Source: Pedobacter cryophilus (lineage in GTDB: Bacteria > Bacteroidota > Bacteroidia > Sphingobacteriales > Sphingobacteriaceae). From it: a stretch of DNA of 64,000 nucleotides. How positions within the stretch are numbered: the first letter of the stretch is position 1; the number at the start of each line of letters is the position of its first letter. The notes under the pieces were generated by a model. The model searched no databases and was not told the DNA's origin. It saw only the letters and a list, made by a program, of their open reading frames with translations. Of the stretch, positions 34,077 to 44,056 are shown one piece after another. The translations under genes and the position numbers were made by a program. The DNA is taken from positions 1 through 64,000 of the forward strand of contig NZ_SWBP01000007.1 of assembly GCF_005116455.1 (NCBI RefSeq), read 5' to 3'.

Positions 34077-36221
34077 TTATTTACCTTTTAAAGCTTCGGA
34101 AACACCCATAAAAGCAGGTTTTCTTACAAAACCTTCTGTCCATAAACCGATAGGCTCTCCAGCTCTCCAGAAAGAACTTACTGGGCTATCTAAAGGACTC
34201 CAAATGGTAATTCCGTAACGTTGATTTGCTGGAATAATTTCAAAATACTTATCAATTACAAATTTGTAAAGTTCCATTTGTTTAGTTAAGTCTTCAACAG
34301 TTGCCTCAGGAGTTTTCTTCTTATTGACTAAGCCCATATCTAATTCAGAAACCTTAATCAATTTACCAGTTGCGGCTAAAAGTCTAAACATTTCTTCAAT
34401 TTTAGCTTTATCAGCATCAATAGAAATATGCATTTGTGTGCCAATTCCATCTACTTTTGCGCCTTTACTCTCAATATATTGAACATACTGTATCAATCCT
34501 TTACATTTATCAATACTATATTCTAAGTTATAATCATTGATAAAATGTACATCAGAAGCGTTACCATATTGTCTGGCTAATTTAAATGCATCAACAGCGT
34601 AATCTTTTCCAAGATAATCTTGCCAAAAGAATTCATCTGCAGGAAGTACCCTTCCAACACCAGTTTTTAACTCGTATGGTCTGCCATCATCCATTGGCTC
34701 ATTCACTACATCCCATGCTTTAACATATTTTTTAGTAGTATCAACCATTGCTGAAATCCAACTTTTCATCGCATTAGCAATTAAAGTTTTCTTTTGATCA
34801 GCAGTTTTTTCAATAATTTGATCTTGAGCACCTCCATAACCTTCGCCTTGTGCAGATAATCCTCTGGTAGAGCCATTTCCGTAACCACCCCAAGCACCAA
34901 CACCCGATTCGAAATCAATAGTAGGTATTAAGTTTGCCGTACCATCAGTTAGCGTTAGTTTAACGTTATCAATGTTTACTTTACCAACATAGTCTCCAAA
35001 ACTTATCACAAAGTTATTTCTGTCAGCTTTTGTAGTTGTTGTTTTAAACTCATATTCTTTCCAAGCGGTAGTCAATGCAATTGTTCCAAATGCATTGTTT
35101 GAATAATCTGAAGTGGACTGTAATTCTGATCTAATGTTTCCAGCTACACTTCCTTTGGCAGCAAACTTAATGGTGTATTCTTTTCCATTTTGTAATGGCG
35201 AAAGGCTATGAACTACTTGAGCTGTCCAGTAATTAGCAGCAGTTGGATTTGTAAAAAAATAAGAATAACCAGCGTTTCCACTACCTTTTTCGTTATATTT
35301 TTTTACTGTGATATTATCGAAATAGAAGCTAGTAGCTGTTTTACCTAAATTAAAGGCAATAGTTTTACTGGTAGCCATGTCTGCTGTTACAGTAATTTGT
35401 TTGGTATACTTTGCCCAAGTAGTTGTGGCTGAAATGGTTCCAAAGAAATCCCAATGTTTGTAAGCTCCGGGTGTAACGTGAGCTTGAGTTGGATAAGACG
35501 CTGCATTATCTGCTTTTACATCCATAACTAATTCATACTTCTCGCCTGCTACAACTGCATTAGGAAGCTTTACGAATAACTGAACATCATAGTCTTGAGT
35601 TCTAACACTTGTATTAGTAATTTTTAGAGCTCTACCTGTTCCGCCTGCGCCTTGACCTGCTGCTGTAAAAGAAGCGACTGCATTTGCATTGTATTCGTAA
35701 TTTGTTGCAGCATCAGTTTCAAAATTTGCGCCAGTTTCTAAATCCCAAGTAGGCTGGCTAACACCAGGAATTATAATAGGTGCAATTAGTTTATTAAGAT
35801 ATGTTGCATTTTGACCCGAGTGCCAAACTAATGCATGACCAAAAACTGAAATTTTTGCCTTAGAAGCTGTCTGCAATAAATTGTTAACGTTCGTTAAATT
35901 TAAAGTTCCATCGTTTCTTACTACAGAACCATGCTTCATTTCATACCCAGCAGTAATGTCATTAAAATTAGAATTAACCAATCTGTACATTACTCCTTTA
36001 CTAACATACTCTGATAGTGAAATAGCTGCCCCAAATTTAAACTTCGGGTATTTTACGCTATCTAAATAACTTTTTAAAGGATTGTATGCATCAATTTGCT
36101 CTTGATTTGCAATGGTAAGTGGCTTACCTACTTGATATTCTAAAGATTCGTATTTTTTGCAAGATATTATTGCAATTGAGGATACTAATCCTATTAATGC
36201 AATGTTGTTAAATCGTTTCAT
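34077..36221 (-). CDS. xyn10A: Surface GH10 xylanase with inserted CBM4-like modules
   Basis: A 714-residue lipoprotein (lipobox AIISC, Cys about 21). The GH10 barrel starts at about residue 50 (KFKFGAAISLSEYV, then KISVFGHALVWHSGQNATYL) and is interrupted by about 310 residues. The insert contains two beta-sandwich modules with CBM4/CBM22-like features (YYFDNITVKKYNE near 375; NVKLTLTDG near 430). The barrel resumes at KTLIANAMKSWISAMV, with acid/base Glu in AWDVVNEPMDDG (near 505) and nucleophile in LIKVSELDMGL (near 624). This split architecture is the hallmark of the cell-surface xylanase of the Bacteroidota xylan core, which feeds the adjacent SusC/D pairs. Last gene of the operon. Confidence 0.93.
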   Translation of the reverse strand: MKRFNNIALIGLVSSIAIISCKKYESLEYQVGKPLTIANQEQIDAYNPLKSYLDSVKYPKFKFGAAISLSEYVSKGVMYRLVNSNFNDITAGYEMKHGSVVRNDGTLNLTNVNNLLQTASKAKISVFGHALVWHSGQNATYLNKLIAPIIIPGVSQPTWDLETGANFETDAATNYEYNANAVASFTAAGQGAGGTGRALKITNTSVRTQDYDVQLFVKLPNAVVAGEKYELVMDVKADNAASYPTQAHVTPGAYKHWDFFGTISATTTWAKYTKQITVTADMATSKTIAFNLGKTATSFYFDNITVKKYNEKGSGNAGYSYFFTNPTAANYWTAQVVHSLSPLQNGKEYTIKFAAKGSVAGNIRSELQSTSDYSNNAFGTIALTTAWKEYEFKTTTTKADRNNFVISFGDYVGKVNIDNVKLTLTDGTANLIPTIDFESGVGAWGGYGNGSTRGLSAQGEGYGGAQDQIIEKTADQKKTLIANAMKSWISAMVDTTKKYVKAWDVVNEPMDDGRPYELKTGVGRVLPADEFFWQDYLGKDYAVDAFKLARQYGNASDVHFINDYNLEYSIDKCKGLIQYVQYIESKGAKVDGIGTQMHISIDADKAKIEEMFRLLAATGKLIKVSELDMGLVNKKKTPEATVEDLTKQMELYKFVIDKYFEIIPANQRYGITIWSPLDSPVSSFWRAGEPIGLWTEGFVRKPAFMGVSEALKGK

Positions 36222-36250
36222 TTCTTTTGATGATTAGATTAAGATTATTT

Positions 36251-37222
36251 TTATTGAACCGGATTAAAAGTCTCTATTGCTACCCCTCTATCTCTTAAAA
36301 CAAGTGTATCTTTTGATGAAACCTGCATATCATTTAGCTCTACCACATAATTTAAGTACAAAGCATCACGATCTTTATTTCCCCAGCTTTGTTTCTCCCC
36401 TCTTTTTACAAATTTACCTGAGCCTGTTGCTGTGTAGCCAGCACCCCCAGCGGTGATTGTGCAATTGCCATTATCATCAAAATTTAAAAGGAGGTTACAA
36501 TTGATGTTTGTTCCTCCATTGCCTTTAAATGTCACCGGAAAATCAGCAATCTTTAAGGCTTTCGTGTTTACTTTATTAATTTCATCTTTTTCAACATATT
36601 GTTGACGTCTGGTAATTGTACCATTTAAAGCTGTATTTCCGTTTTTACCCACCACAACATCTTTACCTCTTCTTAGGTAAAAGCCTGTCCATTGGTTAAT
36701 GTATTTAATGGCATAAAGCGTATAATTTTTATTCTTCAAAATAGAATCTGCTTTTTGAACGTTTGTCATTTCTACAGGAATCACATAAGTGGTTTTAGTG
36801 GCATTAGGATCAGCAAAAAAAGCATCCGTAAGTTGCACTGTAACACCCCCGGTAATTTTTCCTTTAGGGATTACAATTTTATCAGAAGATAAGGTGTAGT
36901 AGTTGCTAGGCATAGCTATTACATTCCCACTATAAGGTGCAGCATATCTTAACCCTGTTGTTAAGGAATTTTTTACTGCAATACCTATGGTAACATCATC
37001 ATCATTTGAATAAACGCCACCTGTTGTCGCTACTATTTGGCATTTAAACTGGTTATCTAATGTGGTATCAAAAATATCTTCTCCTAAAGTGATGGTACGA
37101 ATAGGCGATTGATAAGCAAAGTACACCGACTTTACTTCATAGTCTGGAAAATCCCATTCGCCATTTTTACATGATGAAAGGAAAAATATGGCTAGTAATA
37201 ATATATTGAACGTTTTTTTCAT
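36251..37222 (-). CDS. xusE: Surface glycan-binding lipoprotein (DUF1735-type, XusE-like)
   Basis: A 323-residue lipoprotein (lipobox FLSSC, Cys about 18). It contains a DUF1735/BT_3987-like Ig domain (about 30-160; YYTLSSDKIVIPKGKITGGV) and a C-terminal domain (about 175-320; YAIKYINQWTGFYLRRGKDV) that matches the lipocalin-like region seen in this family. It has no enzyme motif. In the conserved Bacteroidota xylan core the equivalent gene, lying between the second SusD and the GH10 xylanase, encodes the surface xylan-binding protein XusE. Position, lipoprotein signal and spacing (29 bp before GH10, 47 bp after SusD) all match. Confidence 0.85.
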   Translation of the reverse strand: MKKTFNILLLAIFFLSSCKNGEWDFPDYEVKSVYFAYQSPIRTITLGEDIFDTTLDNQFKCQIVATTGGVYSNDDDVTIGIAVKNSLTTGLRYAAPYSGNVIAMPSNYYTLSSDKIVIPKGKITGGVTVQLTDAFFADPNATKTTYVIPVEMTNVQKADSILKNKNYTLYAIKYINQWTGFYLRRGKDVVVGKNGNTALNGTITRRQQYVEKDEINKVNTKALKIADFPVTFKGNGGTNINCNLLLNFDDNGNCTITAGGAGYTATGSGKFVKRGEKQSWGNKDRDALYLNYVVELNDMQVSSKDTLVLRDRGVAIETFNPVQ

Positions 37223-37269
37223 AATAATTTATTAGTTAAGGCGATATAAACTTTTATAAATATTGGCTT

Positions 37270-39030
37270 TTACCATCCTGTGTTTTGATTTAAGGAACTA
37301 AACTTTAAAATTTCGCTATAAGGAATTGGACCAAACCTCATAAAATCTTGATAGCTTCTTTCTTCTACATCTATCACTTGAAAAGTAGTTTGATTAATGC
37401 TCATTCCTTTTGCTGTTTCCTTTAAATCTTCATTCCATCTTCTTAAATCCCAAAAACGGTATCCTTCAAAACACAATTCAAGTCGACGTTCATTTTTAAT
37501 AAGCTCTTTCATTAAAATTTTATTGGTTTTAATAGACTCCAAATAAGCATCTCCATTGTTTAAACCAATTCCTGCTCGTGTTCTAATTGCTTTAATCACA
37601 TCATAAGCAGAATAGCTTGAATTAGTACCAGTACCCATAGGTCCGTAAGCTTCATTTGCAGCCTCGGCGTAAGTAAGATACATTTCTGTATATCTGATAT
37701 GTGGTTTATAATGCTTTTGGTTATTGATAGATGCAGAATTACGGCTTACATCTTGTCTCAACAGTTTTCTCATGTAATAACCAGTACGAGTTGAAGTTGC
37801 TACTTTGTTTAAAGCATCATTGGTTGGGCCATTAACTGATGTGTTTATAACCGTATTGGTTGGGCCGCTTGTGCTCCCGTTTATTACGATAAACCTAGCT
37901 AAACGAGGATCACGACCGGTGTACGGAGCTGTGCTAACGTATCCACTAGAAGTTGTATTGATTGGATATCCGTTAGCCATAGGAAAAGCGTCAACCAAAT
38001 TTTGGGTAGGATTTAAACTACCTCTACCAAAAAGTGTTGGTGGATAGTGAGCTGCTTCTAAATCACTATTAGTAACCACGTTACTTCTCCACAATATTTC
38101 CGCAGGATTATTACCAGATCCCAATGCATCAATTTCTGCTCGGTTATCATACCAGGTAACACCATTAGTTGCTAAACCATTTAAGCCATTATTTTTATTT
38201 AAAACATTGGCCGCATCTTCTGCAGCTTTAACCCATGTTATGGTGTTGCCAGTACTAAAAGCCGGACTAGCCGCAAGTAATGAAACTTTTGCTCTAACGG
38301 CATCAACTATCCTGCCCGACATTAATTGCTTAAATAGTCTTCCAAAAACCCTATTATAGGTTTCTGTAGATACCCCAGCATATTTGGTTGGTATTGCAGA
38401 TGCTGCTGATATATCATTATAATCTAACGGTAATAACTCTTTTGCTTTATCCAAATCACTGTAAATTTGCTTTAAACAGTCTTCAAATTTTGCTCTTGGA
38501 ACATTGAAATTAGAAGCAGGAGTTTCGGGCTCTAAAACAATTGGGAAACCATATAACTCTCCGTTTAACCAACCTGCATGTCCTTGTAATAGGTTATACA
38601 TTAAATAAGCCCTTAAACCGTAAGCTTCACCTTTCATTCTATCCTTAAACATTTCGCTTAGTTTTGGATCATTACTATCCCACCTTACTTTATCAACTTC
38701 TGTTAAAAAAATATTAATGTATTGAATACCTGCTCTAGTATTTGTCCATTGATCAAGTGGGTTAAAGTTAGATGTCCATTGCCCTGTAGCTATCCTTCTA
38801 AAATTATTATTGGTTTCATTAGTTACCGCATCATCAGTTGCTACATCATTAAATACCCAGAAATTACTTGGCAACCTTGTGTAACCATTCATTAATAGAC
38901 CTTGGGCTAAATTTGGCTCGGTGTATATATTCTCAAAATCTCCATTATTTTGAGGAGCAGGCTCTGTAAACTTCTCACAGCCAGAAAGAACTATGATTAA
39001 GCCTATAAAAAATATTGATATCTTTTTCAT
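37270..39030 (-). CDS. xusD: SusD-like xylan-binding lipoprotein XusD
   Basis: A 586-residue SusD/RagB lipoprotein. The ATG at 39030 gives the signal peptide MKKISIFFIGLIIVLSG with the lipid-bearing Cys in LSGC; an in-frame ATG at 39048 adds six residues. SusD landmarks are GEAYGLRAYLMYNLLQGHAG (TPR helix), YTEMYLTYAEAANEAYGPMG and LCFEGYRFWDLRRWNEDL. It is the partner of the SusC at 39054-42113, and the pair is the second of two in the xus core. It probably binds decorated xylo-oligosaccharides delivered by the surface GH10. Confidence 0.93.
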   Translation of the reverse strand: MKKISIFFIGLIIVLSGCEKFTEPAPQNNGDFENIYTEPNLAQGLLMNGYTRLPSNFWVFNDVATDDAVTNETNNNFRRIATGQWTSNFNPLDQWTNTRAGIQYINIFLTEVDKVRWDSNDPKLSEMFKDRMKGEAYGLRAYLMYNLLQGHAGWLNGELYGFPIVLEPETPASNFNVPRAKFEDCLKQIYSDLDKAKELLPLDYNDISAASAIPTKYAGVSTETYNRVFGRLFKQLMSGRIVDAVRAKVSLLAASPAFSTGNTITWVKAAEDAANVLNKNNGLNGLATNGVTWYDNRAEIDALGSGNNPAEILWRSNVVTNSDLEAAHYPPTLFGRGSLNPTQNLVDAFPMANGYPINTTSSGYVSTAPYTGRDPRLARFIVINGSTSGPTNTVINTSVNGPTNDALNKVATSTRTGYYMRKLLRQDVSRNSASINNQKHYKPHIRYTEMYLTYAEAANEAYGPMGTGTNSSYSAYDVIKAIRTRAGIGLNNGDAYLESIKTNKILMKELIKNERRLELCFEGYRFWDLRRWNEDLKETAKGMSINQTTFQVIDVEERSYQDFMRFGPIPYSEILKFSSLNQNTGW

Positions 39031-39053
39031 GTTATTTAAGTTAATCATCTCTA

Positions 39054-42000
39054 TTAAAATGTGGCTTTAATACCCAAGTTGTAGAATCTAGTTTGCGGCG
39101 CACCACCTAAATTCATTTCTAATAACGCTCTCTCTTTTGCTGCTGTTAACAGGTTAAAACCAGACACATAAAAACCCATTTCTTTTAGAAGTTTACTTTT
39201 TAAAGTTTTGCCAGTTAAGGTATAAGACAACTGTACTTTTGATAAATCAAATCTATTTGTACTGTACATCCAAAAATCTGAGTTTCTAAAGTTATTATCG
39301 CCACCTGTGGTGGTTAATCTAGGATAAGTTGCGGTTTCCTTTGTTGCCTCAGTCCAGCGGTTTCTTACAACTTCTGAGTATTTATCTTCACCATTTACCC
39401 AAAAATAATCTCTTTGAGCAGCGTTAGTTGTATTCCCTTTTATTGTTGAACCACCAAAACGACCAGTTAATAAAGTGAAAAATGTGAAGTTCTTCCATTT
39501 AGTAGTTAGGTTTAAACCAGTTGTTAAAGGAGCGCCAAAAAAACCGCCTTTACCAAGATATACTTGATCCTGATCATTAATTAAACCGTCTTCATTTACA
39601 TCGATATATTTAATATCGCCTGCTCTAACTTGGCCAAAAGCAGGCTGAGGAACTCCATTTCCTGCATTTGCAGCTGTAGCTTCTGCGGCGCTATTGTAAA
39701 ATCCATCACTTCTTAAACCCCATAAACCGTCTAGTGGCTTCCCTTCTCTTAATTGATAACTAAACTCAACATTTTCGGCTCTTTTGGTTGCTTTTGTAGT
39801 GTAGTAAGAAACTACTGCGCCAACATTCCAGGCAACAGAGCCTGAACGCTTATTAAAGTTTAAATTAAAATCAAAACCTGATCTTTGATCCTCATTATAG
39901 TTTACATAAGGTATAAAAGATGAGTTAGGGTAACCTGTTGTAAAATAATTTGGGTACAACACATTGGTTTGTATAATATTTCCTGTTATTGTATTTCTAA
40001 AGTAATTAGCCCCAAAACTAATGGTGTTGTTAAACATGGCGCCGTCAAAACCTAACGTAAACTCTTCTCTTCTAGCCATTCTTAAATTAGAATTACTTCC
40101 TCTTCTAGAATCTGTAGTTCTTACTAAAATTCCATCATTCCATGAGTAAAATGTACCATCGCTTTGAGTGTAAATAGATTCATACAAGAAATAATCATTA
40201 AAATCTAAATCAGTATAAAGTATACCTGCTGATGCATTAAGTTTTAAACGATTTAAAAAACTCACATCCTTTAAAAAAGACTCCTCACTGATTACCCATC
40301 CTATAGAACCTGCTGGAGAAAATGCTGATCTTTTACCTTCTGCCAATCTTGGGGATGAAACCATAGAACCAGTTAACTCTACATAATATTTCTGCTTAAA
40401 ATCATACCCAACTTGTAAGCCTAAATTAGAATTTGTGGTTCTTTGATAAACTTCTGAGGATGATTGAGTAAAGCCAGTTCCCATTAAAACAGCTGAGAAA
40501 TTATGTTTAAGATTTACCAATTTATTATAATTTAATTGGCTTGATAAAGAAATGGTTTGCCCATAACGGCTATCGGCAATGATTTGATCACCTGATTTAG
40601 TGTCTTGCCCGTATCGTGTTAAGCCACCAACTAAATTAGTACCCGAATAATTAGTCCATGATGGTTGAAAGGTAGCGTATCCGTTTCTGTAACCTTGGTT
40701 ATAATTACTTGAATAATCAATACCTAATGAAGAACTAAACGTTAAGCCACTTAAAATTCCTTGCAAATCTGCATCTACACCGGTAGTAAACTGGAATTGA
40801 CGACCAACAGCGTTATTATTACCTCCAGCATAGATTGTAGCAAACGGATTGGTTTGATCTAACTGGGTACCTCCTAATAAATATTTACCATCAATAACAT
40901 TATTGCTGCTATTGATAAAATTCCAACTTGCCTCATCTGTTGCTTCAATTAAACTTAACGGAATAAGTGGAGTTAAACGATCAGGACGTAAAGCGGCTGC
41001 ATTTGCAAAATAATCAGTATTTACACCTCCTTGATTAAAAAACACAGCACTAGCATCAATCCTGGCTCTAATCATATTATTTAATTTCATGTTTACATTT
41101 CCACGAATATTAAATCTATCAGCAGTATTGTTGTTGGTTGCTTCACCAAAATTTAATAATGACCCTGTAGAGTTGTAACCAATATTGGTGTAGTACTTAG
41201 CTTTATCATTACCACCATAAATTTCAGAAGTCATGTCATATCTATTGTAGCTACTTTTCAAATATTCTGAAGAATAAAAATCTACACTTGGGTAACGATA
41301 TGGATTAACTCCTGAATGATTATATATGGTTTCATCTGTATATAATTTTGATAATCCATCATTAACTCTGGCTTCATTATATAACGTCATGTACTCTGAC
41401 GATCCTAAATATCCAGGAAATCCTTTAGGCGTATTTATGCCTGCATTTGTTCTTACGTTAATTTTTTGGTTAGAACTATCTCCTCTTTTGGTTGAAACCA
41501 AAATCACTCCTTTTGCACCTCTGCTGCCATATAATGCTACCGCAGATGCACTTTTAAGAAATGTAATTTGATCAATTTCCGATGGCATTAAGCTGGTGAT
41601 ATCACGTGGAACACCATCAATAAGAACTAAAGCAGAATTCATGCCCCATAGATTGTTACCATTATACCCTGGCGCAAAAGCTTCTAACCCATCCAAACCA
41701 TTGATAGTAAAGTTTCTCTCAAAAATATCAGCAACATCAACGTTTGAAACGCCTACTGGTAGATTATCTTCAGAAACGTTTCTAAATGCTACATTAATCA
41801 TTTTACTTTCTTTTAATAAAATGATTGTTTTTAAGTCTCTTGTAGCTATAATAGTTTTAGTAATATAACCTGGCGCACTCACTAAAAGTTGAGTTCTAAG
41901 TTCAACCTCAAGACTAAATTTTCCGGTAGAACTAGTGGTTGTTAAAGTATCATTAGTATCATTTAAAATTGAAGCACCCTCAATCGGTATTCCGCTTTTA

Positions 42001-42113
42001 TCTTGCACTATAGTATTTATAGTGATATTATTAGCGTTTTGACCTAAAGCTAACCCAGTAATAAAGGTTAGTAGAACGCATACAAATATTTTTATCTGTG
42101 AATATTTCATCAT
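39054..42113 (-). CDS. xusC: SusC-like TonB-dependent transporter XusC
   Basis: A 1019-residue outer-membrane transporter: signal peptide (about 1-25), carboxypeptidase-regulatory-like domain (ITINTIVQDKSGIPIEGASI), plug (FERNFTINGLDGLEAFAPGY to AKGVILVSTKRG) and barrel ending FYNLGIKATF. The TonB-box region does not read EVVVVGYG as in the other two SusC proteins here; at that place (about 105-115) it has MINVAFRNVSED. The plug is also shortened. It pairs with XusD, whose gene follows after about 25 bp, and lies 31 bp downstream of xusB. Confidence 0.93.
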   Translation of the reverse strand: MMKYSQIKIFVCVLLTFITGLALGQNANNITINTIVQDKSGIPIEGASILNDTNDTLTTTSSTGKFSLEVELRTQLLVSAPGYITKTIIATRDLKTIILLKESKMINVAFRNVSEDNLPVGVSNVDVADIFERNFTINGLDGLEAFAPGYNGNNLWGMNSALVLIDGVPRDITSLMPSEIDQITFLKSASAVALYGSRGAKGVILVSTKRGDSSNQKINVRTNAGINTPKGFPGYLGSSEYMTLYNEARVNDGLSKLYTDETIYNHSGVNPYRYPSVDFYSSEYLKSSYNRYDMTSEIYGGNDKAKYYTNIGYNSTGSLLNFGEATNNNTADRFNIRGNVNMKLNNMIRARIDASAVFFNQGGVNTDYFANAAALRPDRLTPLIPLSLIEATDEASWNFINSSNNVIDGKYLLGGTQLDQTNPFATIYAGGNNNAVGRQFQFTTGVDADLQGILSGLTFSSSLGIDYSSNYNQGYRNGYATFQPSWTNYSGTNLVGGLTRYGQDTKSGDQIIADSRYGQTISLSSQLNYNKLVNLKHNFSAVLMGTGFTQSSSEVYQRTTNSNLGLQVGYDFKQKYYVELTGSMVSSPRLAEGKRSAFSPAGSIGWVISEESFLKDVSFLNRLKLNASAGILYTDLDFNDYFLYESIYTQSDGTFYSWNDGILVRTTDSRRGSNSNLRMARREEFTLGFDGAMFNNTISFGANYFRNTITGNIIQTNVLYPNYFTTGYPNSSFIPYVNYNEDQRSGFDFNLNFNKRSGSVAWNVGAVVSYYTTKATKRAENVEFSYQLREGKPLDGLWGLRSDGFYNSAAEATAANAGNGVPQPAFGQVRAGDIKYIDVNEDGLINDQDQVYLGKGGFFGAPLTTGLNLTTKWKNFTFFTLLTGRFGGSTIKGNTTNAAQRDYFWVNGEDKYSEVVRNRWTEATKETATYPRLTTTGGDNNFRNSDFWMYSTNRFDLSKVQLSYTLTGKTLKSKLLKEMGFYVSGFNLLTAAKERALLEMNLGGAPQTRFYNLGIKATF

Positions 42114-42144
42114 TTTCTATAATTTTTTCTTTGAATAATGATTT

Positions 42145-44046
42145 TTACCAACCTGGATTTTGTTTGAACTCTGGATAAATATTTACATCAGATCTCTTTA
42201 AAGGCAACCAATAGTGCTTTTCTGAAAAAGGGCGTTGTAAAATCACTCGTTCTCTGTAATTTGCTACTCTATTTAAGCTTGGATTGATAGCAGGATTTAA
42301 AGTCCCTACTCTATCAAATTCTGCTGCTGTTTTTAAAGTATAAGGTACTTCAATTAATTGCATCCATCTTCTTAAGTCATTAAATCTATGTCCTTCAAAA
42401 GATAATTCAACTGCTCTTTCACGTCTTACTTCATTCATAAATTCTGTTGGAGAACCTAAAAACTGAGCAGCAACACGACCAACTCCAGCTCTATCACGTA
42501 AAACGTTTATTGCATCGGCAGCTGATTTACTATAATTTGGATCTTTTGCGGTTGCTGAACCATAACCAGCTGCTACAGCTTCGGCATACATCACGTAAAC
42601 ATCAGCCAATCGCATGTACGGCACTTTAATATTAAGGTTTTGACCGTATCCGTAACCTTGATCAAATCTATTTGCAGTTATAGGAGTGAATTTATACAAC
42701 AAATAACCTGTTCTACTTCCTGATCTTTCATCTCGGAAAGAACCACCTGTGAAAAGATTGGTATATCTGTTTCTTTCATCGCCAGCAGGCATAGAACCTT
42801 GTACAATTTTTACCCCATCAAATACAATATCTTTGTAAAATCTTGGGTCACGATCTTTCCATGGAAATTGTGGATCATAACCAGAAACTGGATCTGCCTG
42901 GCTTGAATTTTTGATAGGTAAACCATTTTTCATCCCATAATAATTCACATAATTAGCTGTTGGAGAAAAAACAATATTGTCGCCTTCTATAATAGAAGGA
43001 GTATATTGTTTAGCTGTACCATAGGTTGAACTGTGTGCACCCCAATAAGGTCCTTGGAATATCGCTTCTCTATTATTACCATCTGCACCACTTGGCATTT
43101 GCCATGATTGACCAAATGTGTAGAAGTTGGTATTATACTTTGCAAATGGAACTAAAGCATATGGAGCTTGTCCGCTTTCACACAAGCTCAATAATTCGCC
43201 AAATGCAGCAGCTGCTTTTTTGCTTAATTCTGCATCATAAGTTTTGCTTCCTTTTGATTCATAATTCATTAAAGGACTAGCCGCCCATAGGTAGTTTTTA
43301 CCTAAGTAACCAAGCGCCATTATCTTATTTATTCTCAATTGATTTTTCCCGCTGGTAATACTTCCAGCTGCGGTATTATCCCAATTAATAGGTAAAAGAT
43401 CTGCTGCATCTCTAAAATCTTTTGCTGCTTTTTCTGCTGATTCTTGATAGCTTAATCTTGGAAGGTTAAAAACTTCATCAGCAGGAACAACTTTATCAAC
43501 GTAAGGCAACCCGCCAAAATATTGGATAAGCATAAAATGGAACCATCCTCTAAAGAATAAAAGTTGGCCTTTTATTAAATTACGCTCCTCTTCCGTAGCA
43601 TTTACCAATAAATCCATATTAGCTAAACCCAAATTTGCTTTACGTATGCCATACCAAGCTAATGGATATAGACCTTTTGAAAATCTATCATCATTTGTGT
43701 TAGCGCCGTTGTTATCCATCCAACCTGCTCCCCATCCATCAAATTCTCTTTGCCATCCCCAAAAATCACCGTTATCTATTTTGACAACTAAATGGAAATT
43801 ATTGGCAGTGGTTTGAATTTCATCCTCACCAAAATTGAAACTGTTTGTCCAATAACGATTTGTAAAATCAGGAATACAATTGTAGAGCTCCTCTGTGTAT
43901 CCTTGAAAGTTTCTAAAATCTTTAAAAGCTATTTCTTCAGAAACAATTGATTCTGGTTCTTTATCTAAATATTTTTTGCAAGAGGTTACCCCTGTAAGTA
44001 TTCCTGTTAATAAAATTAATACGAATGTTTTTATCTGCTTTTTCAT
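42145..44046 (-). CDS. xusB: SusD-like xylan-binding lipoprotein XusB
   Basis: A 633-residue SusD/RagB lipoprotein (lipobox GVTSC, Cys about 23, followed by KKYLDKEPESIVS). Helical repeat landmarks are EERNLIKGQLLFFRGWFHFM and QYFGGLPYVDKVVPADE. The late region has VPYMRLADVYVMYAEAVAAG and RRERAVELSFEGHRFNDLRR, closing with WLPLKRSDVNIYPEFKQNPGW. It follows its SusC partner after 10 bp. In the xylan core this first pair (XusA/XusB) imports linear or decorated xylo-oligosaccharides. Confidence 0.93.
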   Translation of the reverse strand: MKKQIKTFVLILLTGILTGVTSCKKYLDKEPESIVSEEIAFKDFRNFQGYTEELYNCIPDFTNRYWTNSFNFGEDEIQTTANNFHLVVKIDNGDFWGWQREFDGWGAGWMDNNGANTNDDRFSKGLYPLAWYGIRKANLGLANMDLLVNATEEERNLIKGQLLFFRGWFHFMLIQYFGGLPYVDKVVPADEVFNLPRLSYQESAEKAAKDFRDAADLLPINWDNTAAGSITSGKNQLRINKIMALGYLGKNYLWAASPLMNYESKGSKTYDAELSKKAAAAFGELLSLCESGQAPYALVPFAKYNTNFYTFGQSWQMPSGADGNNREAIFQGPYWGAHSSTYGTAKQYTPSIIEGDNIVFSPTANYVNYYGMKNGLPIKNSSQADPVSGYDPQFPWKDRDPRFYKDIVFDGVKIVQGSMPAGDERNRYTNLFTGGSFRDERSGSRTGYLLYKFTPITANRFDQGYGYGQNLNIKVPYMRLADVYVMYAEAVAAGYGSATAKDPNYSKSAADAINVLRDRAGVGRVAAQFLGSPTEFMNEVRRERAVELSFEGHRFNDLRRWMQLIEVPYTLKTAAEFDRVGTLNPAINPSLNRVANYRERVILQRPFSEKHYWLPLKRSDVNIYPEFKQNPGW

Positions 44047-44056
44047 AATGATTAAA

